Shown: piece after piece, positions 33,527 to 42,709 of the stretch | Layout: each line of letters opens with the position of its first letter | Numbering within the stretch: position 1 is the stretch's first letter | NCBI RefSeq assembly: GCF_001273775.1 | Contig: NZ_CP011801.1 | Location: 3,016,001-3,080,000, forward strand | Direction: 5' to 3' | DNA length: 64,000 bases | Source: Nitrospira moscoviensis | Lineage (GTDB): Bacteria; Nitrospirota; Nitrospiria; Nitrospirales; Nitrospiraceae | Made by a program: the position numbers and the translations under genes | Notes under the pieces: generated by a model | What the model saw: only the letters and a program-made list of their open reading frames with translations | What the model was told of the DNA's origin: nothing | Databases searched by the model: none

Positions 33527-33586
33527 CAAGCGAGAGGAGCGGAGGAGCGAGAGGGGCGCGACGAGCCTTCCCGTATCTAAATCTTA

Positions 33587-33614
33587 CGCCTCACTCGTCA
33601 CCGATCACTCATCA
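33587..33614. repeat. TCACTCG/ATCACTC-type repeat
   Basis: Tandem units CACTCGTCACCGATCACTCATCACG lie between the PilZ and rtcB genes, of the same family as the arrays at 26137, 41831 and 60586. Confidence 0.5.
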
Positions 33615-33622
33615 CGTCTGGG

Positions 33623-35074
33623 CTAGCCCTTTATATTGCCGATCGGCCGCAATTCCGCCACTGTTTTTGTAATTCCTGCGCGGTCGACCGACGCCACCAC
33701 CTCCGAAATGTTCTTGTAGGCGAAGCCCGCTTCCTCGGCGAGCCCCGACATGGAGACCGCCTTGACGAGGATGCCCTGCCGTTTCATCTGTTGCTGCACC
33801 TGCTCGCCGCGGACCGCCTTCTTGGCCTGTCCGCGCGACATCGTACGGCCGGAGCCGTGCATGGTCGACGCAAACGTCTCGCGCATCGCGCCTTCGGTGC
33901 CGGCCAACAGATACGAGCCGGTCTCCATCGAGCCCCCGCAGATCACCGGCTGGCCGGTCTTCCGGTAGCGTTCCGGCAGCGCCGGGCTCCCGGGCCCGAG
34001 CGCCCGCGTCGATCCCTTGCGATGCACCACCAACTCGCCCTCGGGATACCGCTCGACCTTCGCGATGTTGTGCGCGACGTCATAGACGAGCTCCATGCCC
34101 AGCTCTTCGGCCGACTTGCCGAAGACGTCGGCGAAGGCCTCGCGGATCCGATGCGTGATGACCTGGCGATTGGCAAAGGCCGCGTTCGCGGCGCAGTTCA
34201 TCGCGGCGAAGTAGTCTTGGCCTTCTTCGGACCGGAACGGCGCGCAGGCCAACTGCTGGTCCTTGACGGTCATGCCGTAGCGCCGCATGGCTTTCTCAAA
34301 GACGTTGAGGTAGTCGCTCGCCACCTGGTGTCCGAACCCGCGGGAGCCGCAATGGACCATCACGACGATCTGATCGTGGCCCGTGATGCCGAAGGCCGCC
34401 GCCGTCTCCCGGTCGAAGACCCGTGCGTTCTCGACGACCTGCACTTCCAAATAGTGGTTGCCGGCCCCCAACGTCCCGAGCTGGTTGATTCCGCGGTTCA
34501 CCGCATGATCGCTGATCTTGGACGGATCGGCTCCCGCAAGACAGCCGCCTTCTTCGATCCGCTCGAGATCCTGATGCCACCCGTATCCCTGGGCGATGCA
34601 CCAGCGAGCCCCTTCCCTCATCACATCCTCGAACGATGTGCGATTCAGCCGGACGAAGCCGCTCGAACCCACGCCGGCGGGCACCCGGCGGAACAATTCG
34701 GTCATCAACCGTTCGAGGTGAGGCTGCACCTCGCTTCGCGTGAGATCGGTCCGGATCAGCCGCATGCCGCAGTTGACGTCGTAGCCCACCCCTCCCGGTG
34801 AGATGATCCCTGAACGCACATCGAAGGCCGCGACGCCGCCGATCGGAAAGCCGTAGCCCCAATGACCGTCCGGCATGCAGAGCGCATAGCGCCGGATGCC
34901 CGGCAGGCACGCCACATTCGTGACTTGCTCGAAGACGCCTTCGTCCATCGCTTCGAGAATCGTCGGCGTGGCGTAGATGCGCGCCGGCACCAGCATGCCG
35001 GATTTCTCCGACGGGGCGATCTCCCAGACTGCGTCCGAGATGCGGTCGACTCTCATTGATGTGTTGAGTTTCAT
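33623..35074 (-). CDS. rtcB: RNA-splicing ligase RtcB
   Basis: 483 residues from ATG 35074, matching RtcB length; the frame is open further upstream only because it runs through a direct-repeat array. RtcB hallmarks are MPDGHWGYGFPIGGVAAF, the metal-binding cysteine in GYDVNCGMRLI, GAGNHYLEVQ, VHCGSRGFGHQ, DVAHNIAKVE, and HGSGRTMSRGQAKK with the guanylylated histidine region. It joins RNA 2',3'-cyclic phosphate or 3'-phosphate ends to 5'-OH ends using GTP, in RNA repair. The archease gene lies upstream on the same strand, separated by the repeat array. Confidence 0.95.
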   Translation of the reverse strand: MKLNTSMRVDRISDAVWEIAPSEKSGMLVPARIYATPTILEAMDEGVFEQVTNVACLPGIRRYALCMPDGHWGYGFPIGGVAAFDVRSGIISPGGVGYDVNCGMRLIRTDLTRSEVQPHLERLMTELFRRVPAGVGSSGFVRLNRTSFEDVMREGARWCIAQGYGWHQDLERIEEGGCLAGADPSKISDHAVNRGINQLGTLGAGNHYLEVQVVENARVFDRETAAAFGITGHDQIVVMVHCGSRGFGHQVASDYLNVFEKAMRRYGMTVKDQQLACAPFRSEEGQDYFAAMNCAANAAFANRQVITHRIREAFADVFGKSAEELGMELVYDVAHNIAKVERYPEGELVVHRKGSTRALGPGSPALPERYRKTGQPVICGGSMETGSYLLAGTEGAMRETFASTMHGSGRTMSRGQAKKAVRGEQVQQQMKRQGILVKAVSMSGLAEEAGFAYKNISEVVASVDRAGITKTVAELRPIGNIKG

Positions 35075-35234
35075 GGTCTCGTCTATTTGGTCTATCTCGT
35101 CTATCTGGTCTATCTGGTCTATCTCGTCTGTCTGGTCTGTCTGGTCTTTCTCGTCTATCTGGTCTGTCTGGTCTATTCGGTCTGTCCGGTCTTCGCACCA
35201 GATGGACCAGACAGACCTTGCACTAGATAGACCA
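35075..35234. repeat. GTCTATCTGGTCT-type direct-repeat array in the rtcB leader
   Basis: About 20 six-base-period units alternate GTCTATCTG, GTCTATCTC and GTCTGTCTG on the plus strand, followed by a complementary stretch (ACCAGATGGACCAGACAGACC, split near 35195-35219). The transcript of the minus strand could fold into a long hairpin ahead of rtcB. Related sequence occurs at 60502-60608 and 60884-61012. Confidence 0.75.
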
Positions 35235-35238
35235 CGCG

Positions 35239-35673
35239 TCACACATCCACCACCACCTGCGCCGTCCAGCGGCCGGCGTGCTGCGTGACCTCATACAGAT
35301 GCTTGGTCACGCCTTTGACATCCGCTCGCAACGCCTGTTTCGCCGGATCGACCGGTTCGCCGTGCACCATCGCCGTGAGCCGCCACCGATCGCCGGATTG
35401 AACGAGGTGCAGATCGACTTTGCTGAAGACCACGCCGGCCGCGTCCTTATAGTAGACCAAATCGGACAGCCAATCGAACAGCAGCGCGGCGGGATCCTGG
35501 TCTTCGCGTTCGACTTTCTGCTCCCACGCCGTTCCAACAGTGGCGGGATCCGCCATCGCGTCAATCAACGCGCCGGTCGCCGCGACAAACACGTCCTGCA
35601 GCGAATCACCCGTCGCCTCAAAGGCCAGATCCGCCACCGCCACATCATCGAGAAATCGATAGGAGAACGCCAT
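35239..35673 (-). CDS. Archease (RtcB activator)
   Basis: 144 residues from ATG 35673. Archease features: an N-terminal YRFLDDVAVADLAFEATG (typical start is Y-x-x-x-x-H-T/D-A-D), a central LLFDWLSDLVYYKDAAG helix, and the C-terminal VKGVTKHLYEVTQHAGRWTAQVVVDV with the conserved K-x-x-T-x-H. The usual His-Thr-Ala-Asp start is DVAVAD here, with Asp and Val in place of His and Thr. Archease promotes RtcB guanylylation. Its place directly upstream of rtcB supports the assignment. Confidence 0.88.
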   Translation of the reverse strand: MAFSYRFLDDVAVADLAFEATGDSLQDVFVAATGALIDAMADPATVGTAWEQKVEREDQDPAALLFDWLSDLVYYKDAAGVVFSKVDLHLVQSGDRWRLTAMVHGEPVDPAKQALRADVKGVTKHLYEVTQHAGRWTAQVVVDV

Positions 35674-35734
35674 GGAGGTCCGCCGCGACCAGTGGAAGGG
35701 ATGGAGGGAAGAAGCGGATGGCGCAATCCGCTCG

Positions 35735-36886
35735 CTACCCGAGCTCGAAGATCTTCGGGAAGTCGGTGAGGTTCCGGCAGCCGTCCGCAGTGACGAGCAC
35801 CATGTCTTCGATGCGCACGGCGCCGAGGCCCGGATAATAGAGGCCGGGTTCGACGGTGACGACATGGCCTTCCTGGAGCAGGGAGCCGGTGCGGCTGATA
35901 CGCGGCGCTTCGTGGATGTCCAATCCGACGCCGTGGCCGGTGCCGTGAAAGTAGCCCTGCATCCGGCCGTTCACGAGGCCGGTCTTGTAGCCGGCCTTCT
36001 CGAACCGCTCGCAGATGCCTTGGTGGATCTTCATCCCGTCGGCGCCGTCCTTGATCTTGCCGATCGCCTCTTCCTGCGCGTCCTTCACCGTCTGATAGAG
36101 CCGCTTGAGCTCGGGGCTCGCGGTGCCGCGGATCACCGTGCGGGACATGTCGGCGAAGTACCGGCTCGCGGCGGAGCGCGGGAACACGTCGAAGATGATG
36201 CTGCGGTCGGCCGGCAAAGGCCCCGTGCCTTCGTTGTGCGGATCGCAGGCCTGCTCGCCTCCCGCCACGATCGTGTGCTGAGCCACGCAGTCCCGCTCCA
36301 TCAGCTTGACGTTGATCAGCTTTTTGATCCGCTCGGAAGTCAGCACGTCGCCATCCAGCCACAGCGCGTGATCGCGGATCTCCGCCCGGCGCAGCGCGTC
36401 GTGCGCGGCCGCAACCGCCTCTTCCGTCGCCCGTTGCGAGGCTTCGATCAGGCGCACTTCTTCGGCCGTCTTTACGACGCGCCGCTCGTAAAACGGATCG
36501 CGCTTGGGCTTCAGGCTGTAGCCCAATTCCTGCAGCCGCGTCGCATGGATGAACGGAAAATTGGCCGGCACCGACAACTGTCTGATTTTCGCCTCTTTCA
36601 GGACCACGTTGACAATATCGACGGTGTTCGGCTCCTTGACGCCCTGCTTTTTCGCCCGCTGTTCCACCTCGGAATACGACAAGACGCGATCGACGCTCGC
36701 CTGCGTCCTGGCGCGATCCATTTCCAAATCGCTCATCACCAACAGCCGCTCGCCTTTGATCTCCATATAGATGAAGGGATCGGGCGCGATGAATTTGGTG
36801 GCGTAGTAGAGATTCGAATCGTGTTCGCTCGCGGCGATGAACAGCGTGGCGATTTCAGGTTGCTGGTGAGAGGCGGCGCGCTTCAT
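35735..36886 (-). CDS. M24 family metallopeptidase (Xaa-Pro aminopeptidase-like)
   Basis: 383 residues with an N-terminal creatinase-like domain and a C-terminal pita-bread domain. Metal ligands are recognisable as FDVFPR (Asp), YFADMSRT (Asp), GTGHGVGLDIHE (His), TVEPG (Glu) and RIEDMV (Glu). It should remove N-terminal residues before proline or cleave X-Pro dipeptides in the cytoplasm. The stop is 61 bases from the archease start; the two could be one transcript from the promoter upstream of this gene. Confidence 0.88.
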   Translation of the reverse strand: MKRAASHQQPEIATLFIAASEHDSNLYYATKFIAPDPFIYMEIKGERLLVMSDLEMDRARTQASVDRVLSYSEVEQRAKKQGVKEPNTVDIVNVVLKEAKIRQLSVPANFPFIHATRLQELGYSLKPKRDPFYERRVVKTAEEVRLIEASQRATEEAVAAAHDALRRAEIRDHALWLDGDVLTSERIKKLINVKLMERDCVAQHTIVAGGEQACDPHNEGTGPLPADRSIIFDVFPRSAASRYFADMSRTVIRGTASPELKRLYQTVKDAQEEAIGKIKDGADGMKIHQGICERFEKAGYKTGLVNGRMQGYFHGTGHGVGLDIHEAPRISRTGSLLQEGHVVTVEPGLYYPGLGAVRIEDMVLVTADGCRNLTDFPKIFELG

Positions 36887-36933
36887 GACAATACAATTTT
36901 GAATTGTAAATTTTTAATTTCCTCGGTGCGCCC

Positions 36934-36963
36934 ACAGTACCATCGGCGTCGGAGATCGGTCAA
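36934..36963 (-). promoter_or_regulatory. Candidate sigma-70 promoter of the peptidase-archease-rtcB set
   Basis: On the minus strand TTGACC and TACTGT are separated by 18 bases, followed by an AT-rich leader of about 50 bases to the peptidase ATG. Confidence 0.5.
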
Positions 36964-36988
36964 TCCTTCGGCGACTCCCGCCGGCGCG

Positions 36989-39900
36989 TCACGGCGTCGC
37001 CGGCGCCGGCATCTGGAGGCTTTCCGGCACGTCGGACTTTTCTCCGTCCGGCGTCATCAAATCGAACGGCAACGTGAGCGTATTCTTCAACACATCGACC
37101 GCCAACTGGGCGAGCCCCGAGAGGCCGGTTGCGAACGACTTCATCGGCAGATAGGAGACCTCCGGGTCCTCCACCGCCCCCTTGACCGAGAACATCGCGG
37201 TGGCCAACCCCTTCCGATCGCCCGCGAAAATCCGGCCGAACAACGGAATGGTTTTCAAAAACTGCGAGTAGGACCCGAAGGGACTCACCGCCACGACCGC
37301 GTCGAGCTGGTCCGTCGGCAAATCGTAGTTGCCGGCGGCGGTGATCTTGAGGATGGGGCTGTCGATGATGAAGTTTTCCGTCTGGAACAGACCGTTGTGC
37401 ACGACCACGGTGCCGACGATCTTGTCATACGGCAACCCTTCCTTTTCCAGGTCCACTTTGCCCTGCAGCACGGCCGGCAGGTTCAAAAGACTGATGATCT
37501 TCCACACGGCGCGCTCTTTGGCTTTCAGGATGCGGCCGTTTTCCAGGAGCACTTCCGCCCGCCCGTTCAACGTCGGGTACACGCCGTGGGGATTCCGTCC
37601 ATGGCCCCGCATGGACCCACTGATCCGCATCTGGCCGGAGATGCCCTGGATCGACGTGTTGGTCAGCCTGAGCAAATCCTGCACTTGCAACCCGGTCGCC
37701 CGGACGGAGAATTCGATATCCGCCGGCTCCTTGCGCGGCAGCTGCACCACGATGCGGCCGGCCAGCTGCCCGTGCGTGGAGTTGCCCGCGATGCGGTCGA
37801 CGTCGAGCACGCCGTCCTGAATGTTCACGCGCGCGGAGAGACCGCCGAACTTCAGATGCTTGTAATGGCCGCGCGTCACCGACGCCAGCATCGTGACCTG
37901 GCTCGTAGCCGCCAGGGTTTCCAAAAACTCCCGCATGGGCGAGCGCTCGCCTTTGGGAATGAGCAGATCGATGTCGAGCTGGTTCGATTCGATTTTGCCG
38001 GTAATGACGGGCTTGGTCGTCCAGTTTCGGATCGCCGCTTCGAGCGCCACGTCGCTGTCCTGCAGGCGGAACGACAGGCGCTTCACTTCGGCGCCGTTGC
38101 GGACGAGCTTCACGCGCGCGTAGAGATCCTGCACATGCCCGTCCAGGCCCTTCGCGAGCATCAGGCCGTTGGTCAACGCCACCCATCCCGTGATGCGCCA
38201 GGCCTTCCAATCGGTGTCTTTGCCTTTGACGTCGAGCGACACTTCCAAGTTGCCCGCTTCGAACCCGCCCTTGGAAATCCACTCGGGCAAACCGGAGAGC
38301 GACAAGGTGCCCGTCGCGAGCGACGCGTCGATGCTGAACCGCCGGCCGACGTGCAACGTGCCTTTCACCGGAATGCGGACCGAGGGCAGGATCAATTCCA
38401 CCCGGTTCACGGTGGCGCTGTCGGCCTTGGCCAACTCGCCCTCGAACTCGATCGTGGCCGGCGCGCCGACGGGTTTTTCGACGAGCCCGGGCCAGGCCGC
38501 TTTCGCCTCATCCAGAACCAGCACCCCTTTCACATGCGGCGTCGCCGTCGGCCCGGTCAAGAGCACCGCCGCGCTCAACAATCCTTCGAACATGCCGGGC
38601 GGGATGGCGGCAGCGGGCACAAGGCGGGACACCTGCGCCGCATCGCCTCGTGTCCGGACGACAAAGTCCTGAAACGTCCCGGCCTGGCCGCCCGTCATAG
38701 TCCCTTCCACCTGGACCGCCGTGTCGCCGAGATGGCCGGTCACATGGTCGAACTGGGTCGCACCGTCGGCGAGGACGAACCGTCCCTGCATGCCGGTCAG
38801 GCGCTCCGGCAGCCCCGCATGCGTAAAGCTCACATAGCGGGCCGTGACCTCTCCGCCGGCGAACGTAATGCCGCCCGGCTGGTTCAACGGCCCCACGAGG
38901 CGGAACGTCGGCTGCGCCATGCCTTCGACATCGCGGATGCCGGCGAAGAACGCCGACAGGCGCTCGGCCTTCACCGTCTTGGCCAAAAATTGCACGAGGT
39001 TCGACGCGGCCATGTTGCCGCTGATTTCCAATTCAAGCCAGGGACCCGCTTCGAGGAAGGACACCGTCGCCTTGCCGTCCGTCATCTGGATCGCCCCGTA
39101 CGACCCCGTGATGCCGAACACCCGGACACGGCCGGTTTCCACCTGCACGAGCGCCGCCACGTCTTTCGCCGGCACCCGCTCCTGGCCGAGCAACGCCTGC
39201 CCGTCCTGAATCCGGAATTCGCCGGTCATGGACAGTTGCGGCCCGGCCGCGGCGGTTCCGGTGATCGTCGCATTGACCACCTGGACCTTGCCGTCGATCT
39301 GATGGTCGGCCAGCACGGCCGGGATCTGCGGGTGAATCCATTCGGCCGGGATCGCGGTCAACAGCTGCGGCAGGCCCACCGGCGAGCTGCTGAAGGTCAC
39401 GGCAAAGGTCGGCTGCGGCGTGAGCAGCCCCGCCAGATTGGCGCCCCCCGTGAGCGTCATCTCGTTGAGCCGCGCCGTCATGTCGGACAACACCATGTCG
39501 TAGCCGGCCACGCCGGGTATCACGCGCACGACGCTCTGGACGTTGACGACGCCGTGCAGATGCTCCGGCACCGGCCGGGGACCGAGAAAATCCGCCGCCT
39601 CCCGCAGTTGCAGGTCGGCGGCCTCGACGCGGCCCTCGAACTGAAACACGGAGGACGGCCCAGTCCCCTCTTCGGCGCTGAGCGACAGCGGCTGCTCGGA
39701 CTTGCGCACCACGCCGCTGAGCGACACGGCGGACGCTCCCTGCTCGCCCGGATGGGCGGCCGACACGTGAAGCTCGGCCAGCCCGCGATCGGCGCGGATG
39801 AGGAGCCCCGCTTCGACGCGGTCAAACGTGACGGAGCGCACGCCGTCCGGCCGGGCCGCGTCGACGATCGTCACGGCGCCGTTGACGATCGTCGCCTGGC

Positions 39901-40381
39901 GGATCATGAAGACGCGGGTCATCATCTCCATCGTGCGGCGGTCGGTGGCGTCCCGATCGCTCACGCCATCGAGCACATTCCAGTGGCCGGATTCGCTGCG
40001 CCGCAAGGTCAACACCGGTTGCTCGATCGTCAATCGCTTGCCGACCACTTGCTTCTTGAACAAGGGAATCAGCCGCAGCACGAGATCGACCCGCTTGGCG
40101 GACAGCAGCGCCTCGTCCGACTCGCGGTCATGAATCACCACGTCGGAGAGCTCCACCCGAACGCGCGGGAACAGCACGACTTTGACGCGGTGCACGTCGA
40201 TCTTGCGCCCGAGACTCTGCTCGAGCTGCTGCAGGACGAAATCTTTGAGATAGTCTTCTCCGGTGAACGTACCCGAAAGGAGCAGGAACGTAGCGGCGAG
40301 CACGACGGCGGCGAGAACGACGACAAGTCCGAGCCTGAAACGGGACACTCCACCCCCTCGGTACGTAGAATCCTGCGGCAT
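36989..40381 (-). CDS. Large AsmA-like envelope protein
   Basis: 1130 residues. One N-terminal helix (LGLVVVLAAVVLAATFLLLSG) anchors a very long periplasmic beta-rich region. LKDFVLQQLEQSLGRKIDVHRVKVVLFPRVRVELSDVVI (shown here in part) is the AsmA-type opening, and the C-terminal third (GISGQMRISGSMRGHG, LNGRAEVLLENGRILKA, DYDLPTDQLDAVVAVSPFG-like) matches the AsmA-like C-terminal domain with YhdP/TamB relatives. Such proteins form hydrophobic grooves that carry phospholipids between membranes. Start ATG 40381; an internal GTG twelve codons on has a better ribosome site. The opposite strand is open for more than 1500 codons, a codon-bias artefact. Confidence 0.82.
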   Translation of the reverse strand: MPQDSTYRGGGVSRFRLGLVVVLAAVVLAATFLLLSGTFTGEDYLKDFVLQQLEQSLGRKIDVHRVKVVLFPRVRVELSDVVIHDRESDEALLSAKRVDLVLRLIPLFKKQVVGKRLTIEQPVLTLRRSESGHWNVLDGVSDRDATDRRTMEMMTRVFMIRQATIVNGAVTIVDAARPDGVRSVTFDRVEAGLLIRADRGLAELHVSAAHPGEQGASAVSLSGVVRKSEQPLSLSAEEGTGPSSVFQFEGRVEAADLQLREAADFLGPRPVPEHLHGVVNVQSVVRVIPGVAGYDMVLSDMTARLNEMTLTGGANLAGLLTPQPTFAVTFSSSPVGLPQLLTAIPAEWIHPQIPAVLADHQIDGKVQVVNATITGTAAAGPQLSMTGEFRIQDGQALLGQERVPAKDVAALVQVETGRVRVFGITGSYGAIQMTDGKATVSFLEAGPWLELEISGNMAASNLVQFLAKTVKAERLSAFFAGIRDVEGMAQPTFRLVGPLNQPGGITFAGGEVTARYVSFTHAGLPERLTGMQGRFVLADGATQFDHVTGHLGDTAVQVEGTMTGGQAGTFQDFVVRTRGDAAQVSRLVPAAAIPPGMFEGLLSAAVLLTGPTATPHVKGVLVLDEAKAAWPGLVEKPVGAPATIEFEGELAKADSATVNRVELILPSVRIPVKGTLHVGRRFSIDASLATGTLSLSGLPEWISKGGFEAGNLEVSLDVKGKDTDWKAWRITGWVALTNGLMLAKGLDGHVQDLYARVKLVRNGAEVKRLSFRLQDSDVALEAAIRNWTTKPVITGKIESNQLDIDLLIPKGERSPMREFLETLAATSQVTMLASVTRGHYKHLKFGGLSARVNIQDGVLDVDRIAGNSTHGQLAGRIVVQLPRKEPADIEFSVRATGLQVQDLLRLTNTSIQGISGQMRISGSMRGHGRNPHGVYPTLNGRAEVLLENGRILKAKERAVWKIISLLNLPAVLQGKVDLEKEGLPYDKIVGTVVVHNGLFQTENFIIDSPILKITAAGNYDLPTDQLDAVVAVSPFGSYSQFLKTIPLFGRIFAGDRKGLATAMFSVKGAVEDPEVSYLPMKSFATGLSGLAQLAVDVLKNTLTLPFDLMTPDGEKSDVPESLQMPAPATP

Positions 40382-40583
40382 CTTACCGGATCGACCCGGT
40401 GAAATCCATCAAGCCTGCGTCTTTTAAGAGGAATTCCACAGCAAATTCGGCCGAGCCGGCGCCGCGACGACTGGTGCGGGGACCGCCGACCCGCTATACT
40501 CGCCGCGCTGAAACGGTTCACCGGTTGGATGGTTTGTTTGGTTCGTAACAAACCCCTGACCCGCCGAATAAGCCGCTACTCGC

Positions 40584-41849
40584 ATGCGCTGGCTGATACT
40601 GACTCTGCTCTTCTGCATCAGCGTCGTCACCTACATCGATCGAGTCAACATCTCCGTCACGGCGCGGCAGATGATGCCGGCGTTCGGATTGACGGACCAG
40701 GAGATGGGATGGATTTTTTCGGCTTTCGTCACCGGCTACGCGTTGTTTCAAATTCCCGGCGGCTGGTTGGCCGACCGGTGGGGCGCGCGCGCCGTGCTCA
40801 CCGGAGCCCTCGTGTGGTGGTCGCTCTGCACCGCCTTCACCGCCATGGCCGCCGTGTCGCCGCTGGCGGAGGCCGTGGGGATCGTCGGCGCCCTCCTCGC
40901 CGTGCGGTTCACGTTGGGCATGGGCGAAGCCGTGGCGCTGCCGACGTTCAATCGCGCGGTGGCGAATTGGATGCCGGCAGGGTCGCGCGGCATCGGGATC
41001 GGCATCGCCATCGGCGGCATTGGCCTCGGCTCCGCCGTCACGCCGCCGATCGCCGCCTGGATCATGGTCAATTGGGGCTGGCAGACGGTGTTCTATCTCT
41101 CGGCGGTCATCGGATTGGCGATGGCCGTCCTCTGGTGGGCCATCGCCCGCAACCATCCCCGTGAGCATCCTTGGGTCCGCCGGCCGCCTGCACCGGAGGC
41201 CTCTCCCCAGGCGGCCGATTCGCAGTTCCACACACTCTGGCGGTTGCTCGCCGGCAACCGCACCGTCTGGTGGCTGGTCCTCAGTTACAGTTGCCTCGGA
41301 TACGCCGCCTATTTTTACATGTCCTGGTTTTACCTCTATCTCGTGACGGTGCGCGGATTCGACGTGCTGACGGGCGGGCTGTACGCGTCCGCGCCCTTTC
41401 TGGCGATGCTGATCGGCTGTCCCGTCGGCGGCTGGGTCACGGATCGGCTGGCAGCGCGCTACGGTATCACGGCCGGACGGGCCTCGACCGGCATGGCGGG
41501 GATGACGGCGGCCGGCGTCGCGATCGCATTCGGCGGCTTCGTGGAGTCTCCGCCGGCGGCGCTCGCCGGGTTGTCGCTCGGCGCCGGCTGTCTCTATTTC
41601 ACCGTCGGCGCCTACTGGGCGTCGACGACCGATCTGTCCAAAGCCCATGCGGGAACCCTGTCGGGTCTGATGAATACGGGCGCCAATCTCGGCGGCGCCC
41701 TCTCACCGGTGCTCACGCCATGGATCGCCGCGCACTGGGGCTGGCCCGCCTCCTTCGCCGTGGCGGGATTGGTCGCGCTGGCCGGAGCGGCGCTCTGGTG
41801 GTGGATCGATCCGGGAAAGGGACTAAACTCGGTGACGCGTGACCAGTGA
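40584..41849 (+). CDS. MFS transporter, anion:cation symporter (ACS)-like
   Basis: 421 residues and about 12 helices. The signature YIDRVNISV after helix 1, then FQIPGGWLADRWGAR, is typical of the ACS family (glucarate, galactonate, phthalate and similar organic-anion carriers). RFTLGMGEAVALPTFNRAVANW and NTGANLGGALSPVLTPWIA also fit. The last residues (NSVTRDQ) and the stop are encoded by the repeat array that begins at 41831. Substrate unknown. Confidence 0.86.
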   Translation: MRWLILTLLFCISVVTYIDRVNISVTARQMMPAFGLTDQEMGWIFSAFVTGYALFQIPGGWLADRWGARAVLTGALVWWSLCTAFTAMAAVSPLAEAVGIVGALLAVRFTLGMGEAVALPTFNRAVANWMPAGSRGIGIGIAIGGIGLGSAVTPPIAAWIMVNWGWQTVFYLSAVIGLAMAVLWWAIARNHPREHPWVRRPPAPEASPQAADSQFHTLWRLLAGNRTVWWLVLSYSCLGYAAYFYMSWFYLYLVTVRGFDVLTGGLYASAPFLAMLIGCPVGGWVTDRLAARYGITAGRASTGMAGMTAAGVAIAFGGFVESPPAALAGLSLGAGCLYFTVGAYWASTTDLSKAHAGTLSGLMNTGANLGGALSPVLTPWIAAHWGWPASFAVAGLVALAGAALWWWIDPGKGLNSVTRDQ

Positions 41850-41928
41850 CGCGTGACGAGACCGTCCAGTCTCCGGCCCATCACCCATCACCCATCACTC
41901 ATCACTCGTCACTCATCACTCGTCACTT
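41831..41928. repeat. TGACGCG/TCACTCG heptamer inverted repeat
   Basis: Left units GTGACGCGTGACCAGTGACG, right units CATCACCCATCACTCATCACTCG repeated to 41928. The left arm contains the transporter's stop; the right arm lies just before the cyclophilin start. Can form a long hairpin. Confidence 0.6.
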
Positions 41929-41975
41929 TTATGCCCATTGCCTCTCACCTCGCGCCCTTGTTACATTCACCCGCC

Positions 41976-42497
41976 ATGACGATGCAATTTCAAAAGAAGG
42001 ATCCCCGGGCGACGATCGTGACGAAGTTCGGGGAGATCAAGATTCGCTTCTATCCCGACGACGCGCCGCGCCACGTGGAGAATTTCGTCAACCTCGCCAA
42101 GATGGGCTTTTACGACGGCACGACCTTTCATCGCATCGTGCCCGGCTTCATCATTCAGGGCGGCGATCCGCTGAGCAAGAATCCCGACCGCACCTTGCAC
42201 GGCACAGGCGGCCCCGGCTACTTCCTTTCCCCCGAACCGAACGACCGCCCGCACAAGCGCGGTGCCGTTTCCATGGCCAAGATGCCGCGCGAGAGCAACA
42301 GCACCCGCGACTTCAACGACAACGGCTCGCAGTTCTTCATCTGCGTGGGGGACAACAGCGGTCTCGACCGGCGCTACACGGTCTTCGGCGAGGTCTTCCG
42401 CGGCCTCGACGTCGTCGATAAGATCGTCGCCGCCGCCCGCGACTCCGCCGACAATCCGCTGGAGCCCATCACCATGACGGTGACGGTGAAGGAATAG
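41976..42497 (+). CDS. Cyclophilin-type peptidyl-prolyl cis-trans isomerase
   Basis: 173 residues from ATG 41976 (41931 and 41982 are other possible starts). Cyclophilin motifs: NFVNLAKMGFYDGTTFHRIVPGFIIQGGDP with the catalytic Arg in FHRIVPG, AVSMAKMPRESNSTRDFNDNGSQFFI and FGEVFRGLDVVDKI. No signal peptide from the chosen start, so cytoplasmic. It is separated from the transporter by a hairpin repeat and probably has its own transcript. Confidence 0.9.
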   Translation: MTMQFQKKDPRATIVTKFGEIKIRFYPDDAPRHVENFVNLAKMGFYDGTTFHRIVPGFIIQGGDPLSKNPDRTLHGTGGPGYFLSPEPNDRPHKRGAVSMAKMPRESNSTRDFNDNGSQFFICVGDNSGLDRRYTVFGEVFRGLDVVDKIVAAARDSADNPLEPITMTVTVKE

Positions 42498-42576
42498 CGG
42501 CTGTCTCAATGGTACGTGTGCCTTTGCACTGGCGTGCACAGACGCACGCCTGCTCTGTCTAATCTTTCAGCATTCA

Positions 42577-42591
42577 CCTCTCCTAGAGAGG
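42577..42591. promoter_or_regulatory. Short inverted repeat upstream of dabB
   Basis: CCTCTC-CTA-GAGAGG is a perfect 6-bp palindrome with a 3-base spacer, and two more ACCTCT copies follow within 35 bases. It may be a regulator site for the carbon-uptake operon; this is speculative. Confidence 0.35.
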
Positions 42592-42654
42592 CGCACCTCT
42601 ATTATAAGGATTACCTCTCCTTCATAATTCACCCTACCCGGGCCAGTTGTCATA

Positions 42655-42671
42655 TCGGTACCTTTCTTGCT
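42655..42671 (+). promoter_or_regulatory. Candidate sigma-54 (-24/-12) promoter of dabB
   Basis: TCGGTACCTTTCTTGCT has GG and GC 10 bases apart and a TTGCT -12 box; the base before GG is C instead of T. It lies 39 bases before the dabB ATG, and a sigma-54 activator gene stands at the end of the cluster. Confidence 0.45.
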
Positions 42672-42709
42672 GAAGCCTCTGTTCAGCAGTGCCCTTGCCG
42701 AGAGGTGGT

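Noticed and set aside
35075-35234. CRISPR-like appearance of the direct repeats
   Set aside because: Units are about six bases with no unique spacers and no cas genes are near.
35075-35242. N-terminal extension of RtcB by 56 residues rich in Asp, Gln and Ile
   Set aside because: It is the translation of the direct-repeat array; the family start is at 35074.
35672-40402. An open plus-strand frame of more than 1500 codons opposite the peptidase and AsmA-like genes
   Set aside because: It is antisense to two genes with clear family motifs; its composition (very rich in Arg, His, Gln, Pro) is typical of reverse-strand frames in GC-rich genes.
42535-42560. Possible second -24/-12 element upstream of dabB (TGGCGTGCACAGACGC)
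   Set aside because: GG and GC are 11 bases apart rather than 10 and the -12 TTGC is missing.
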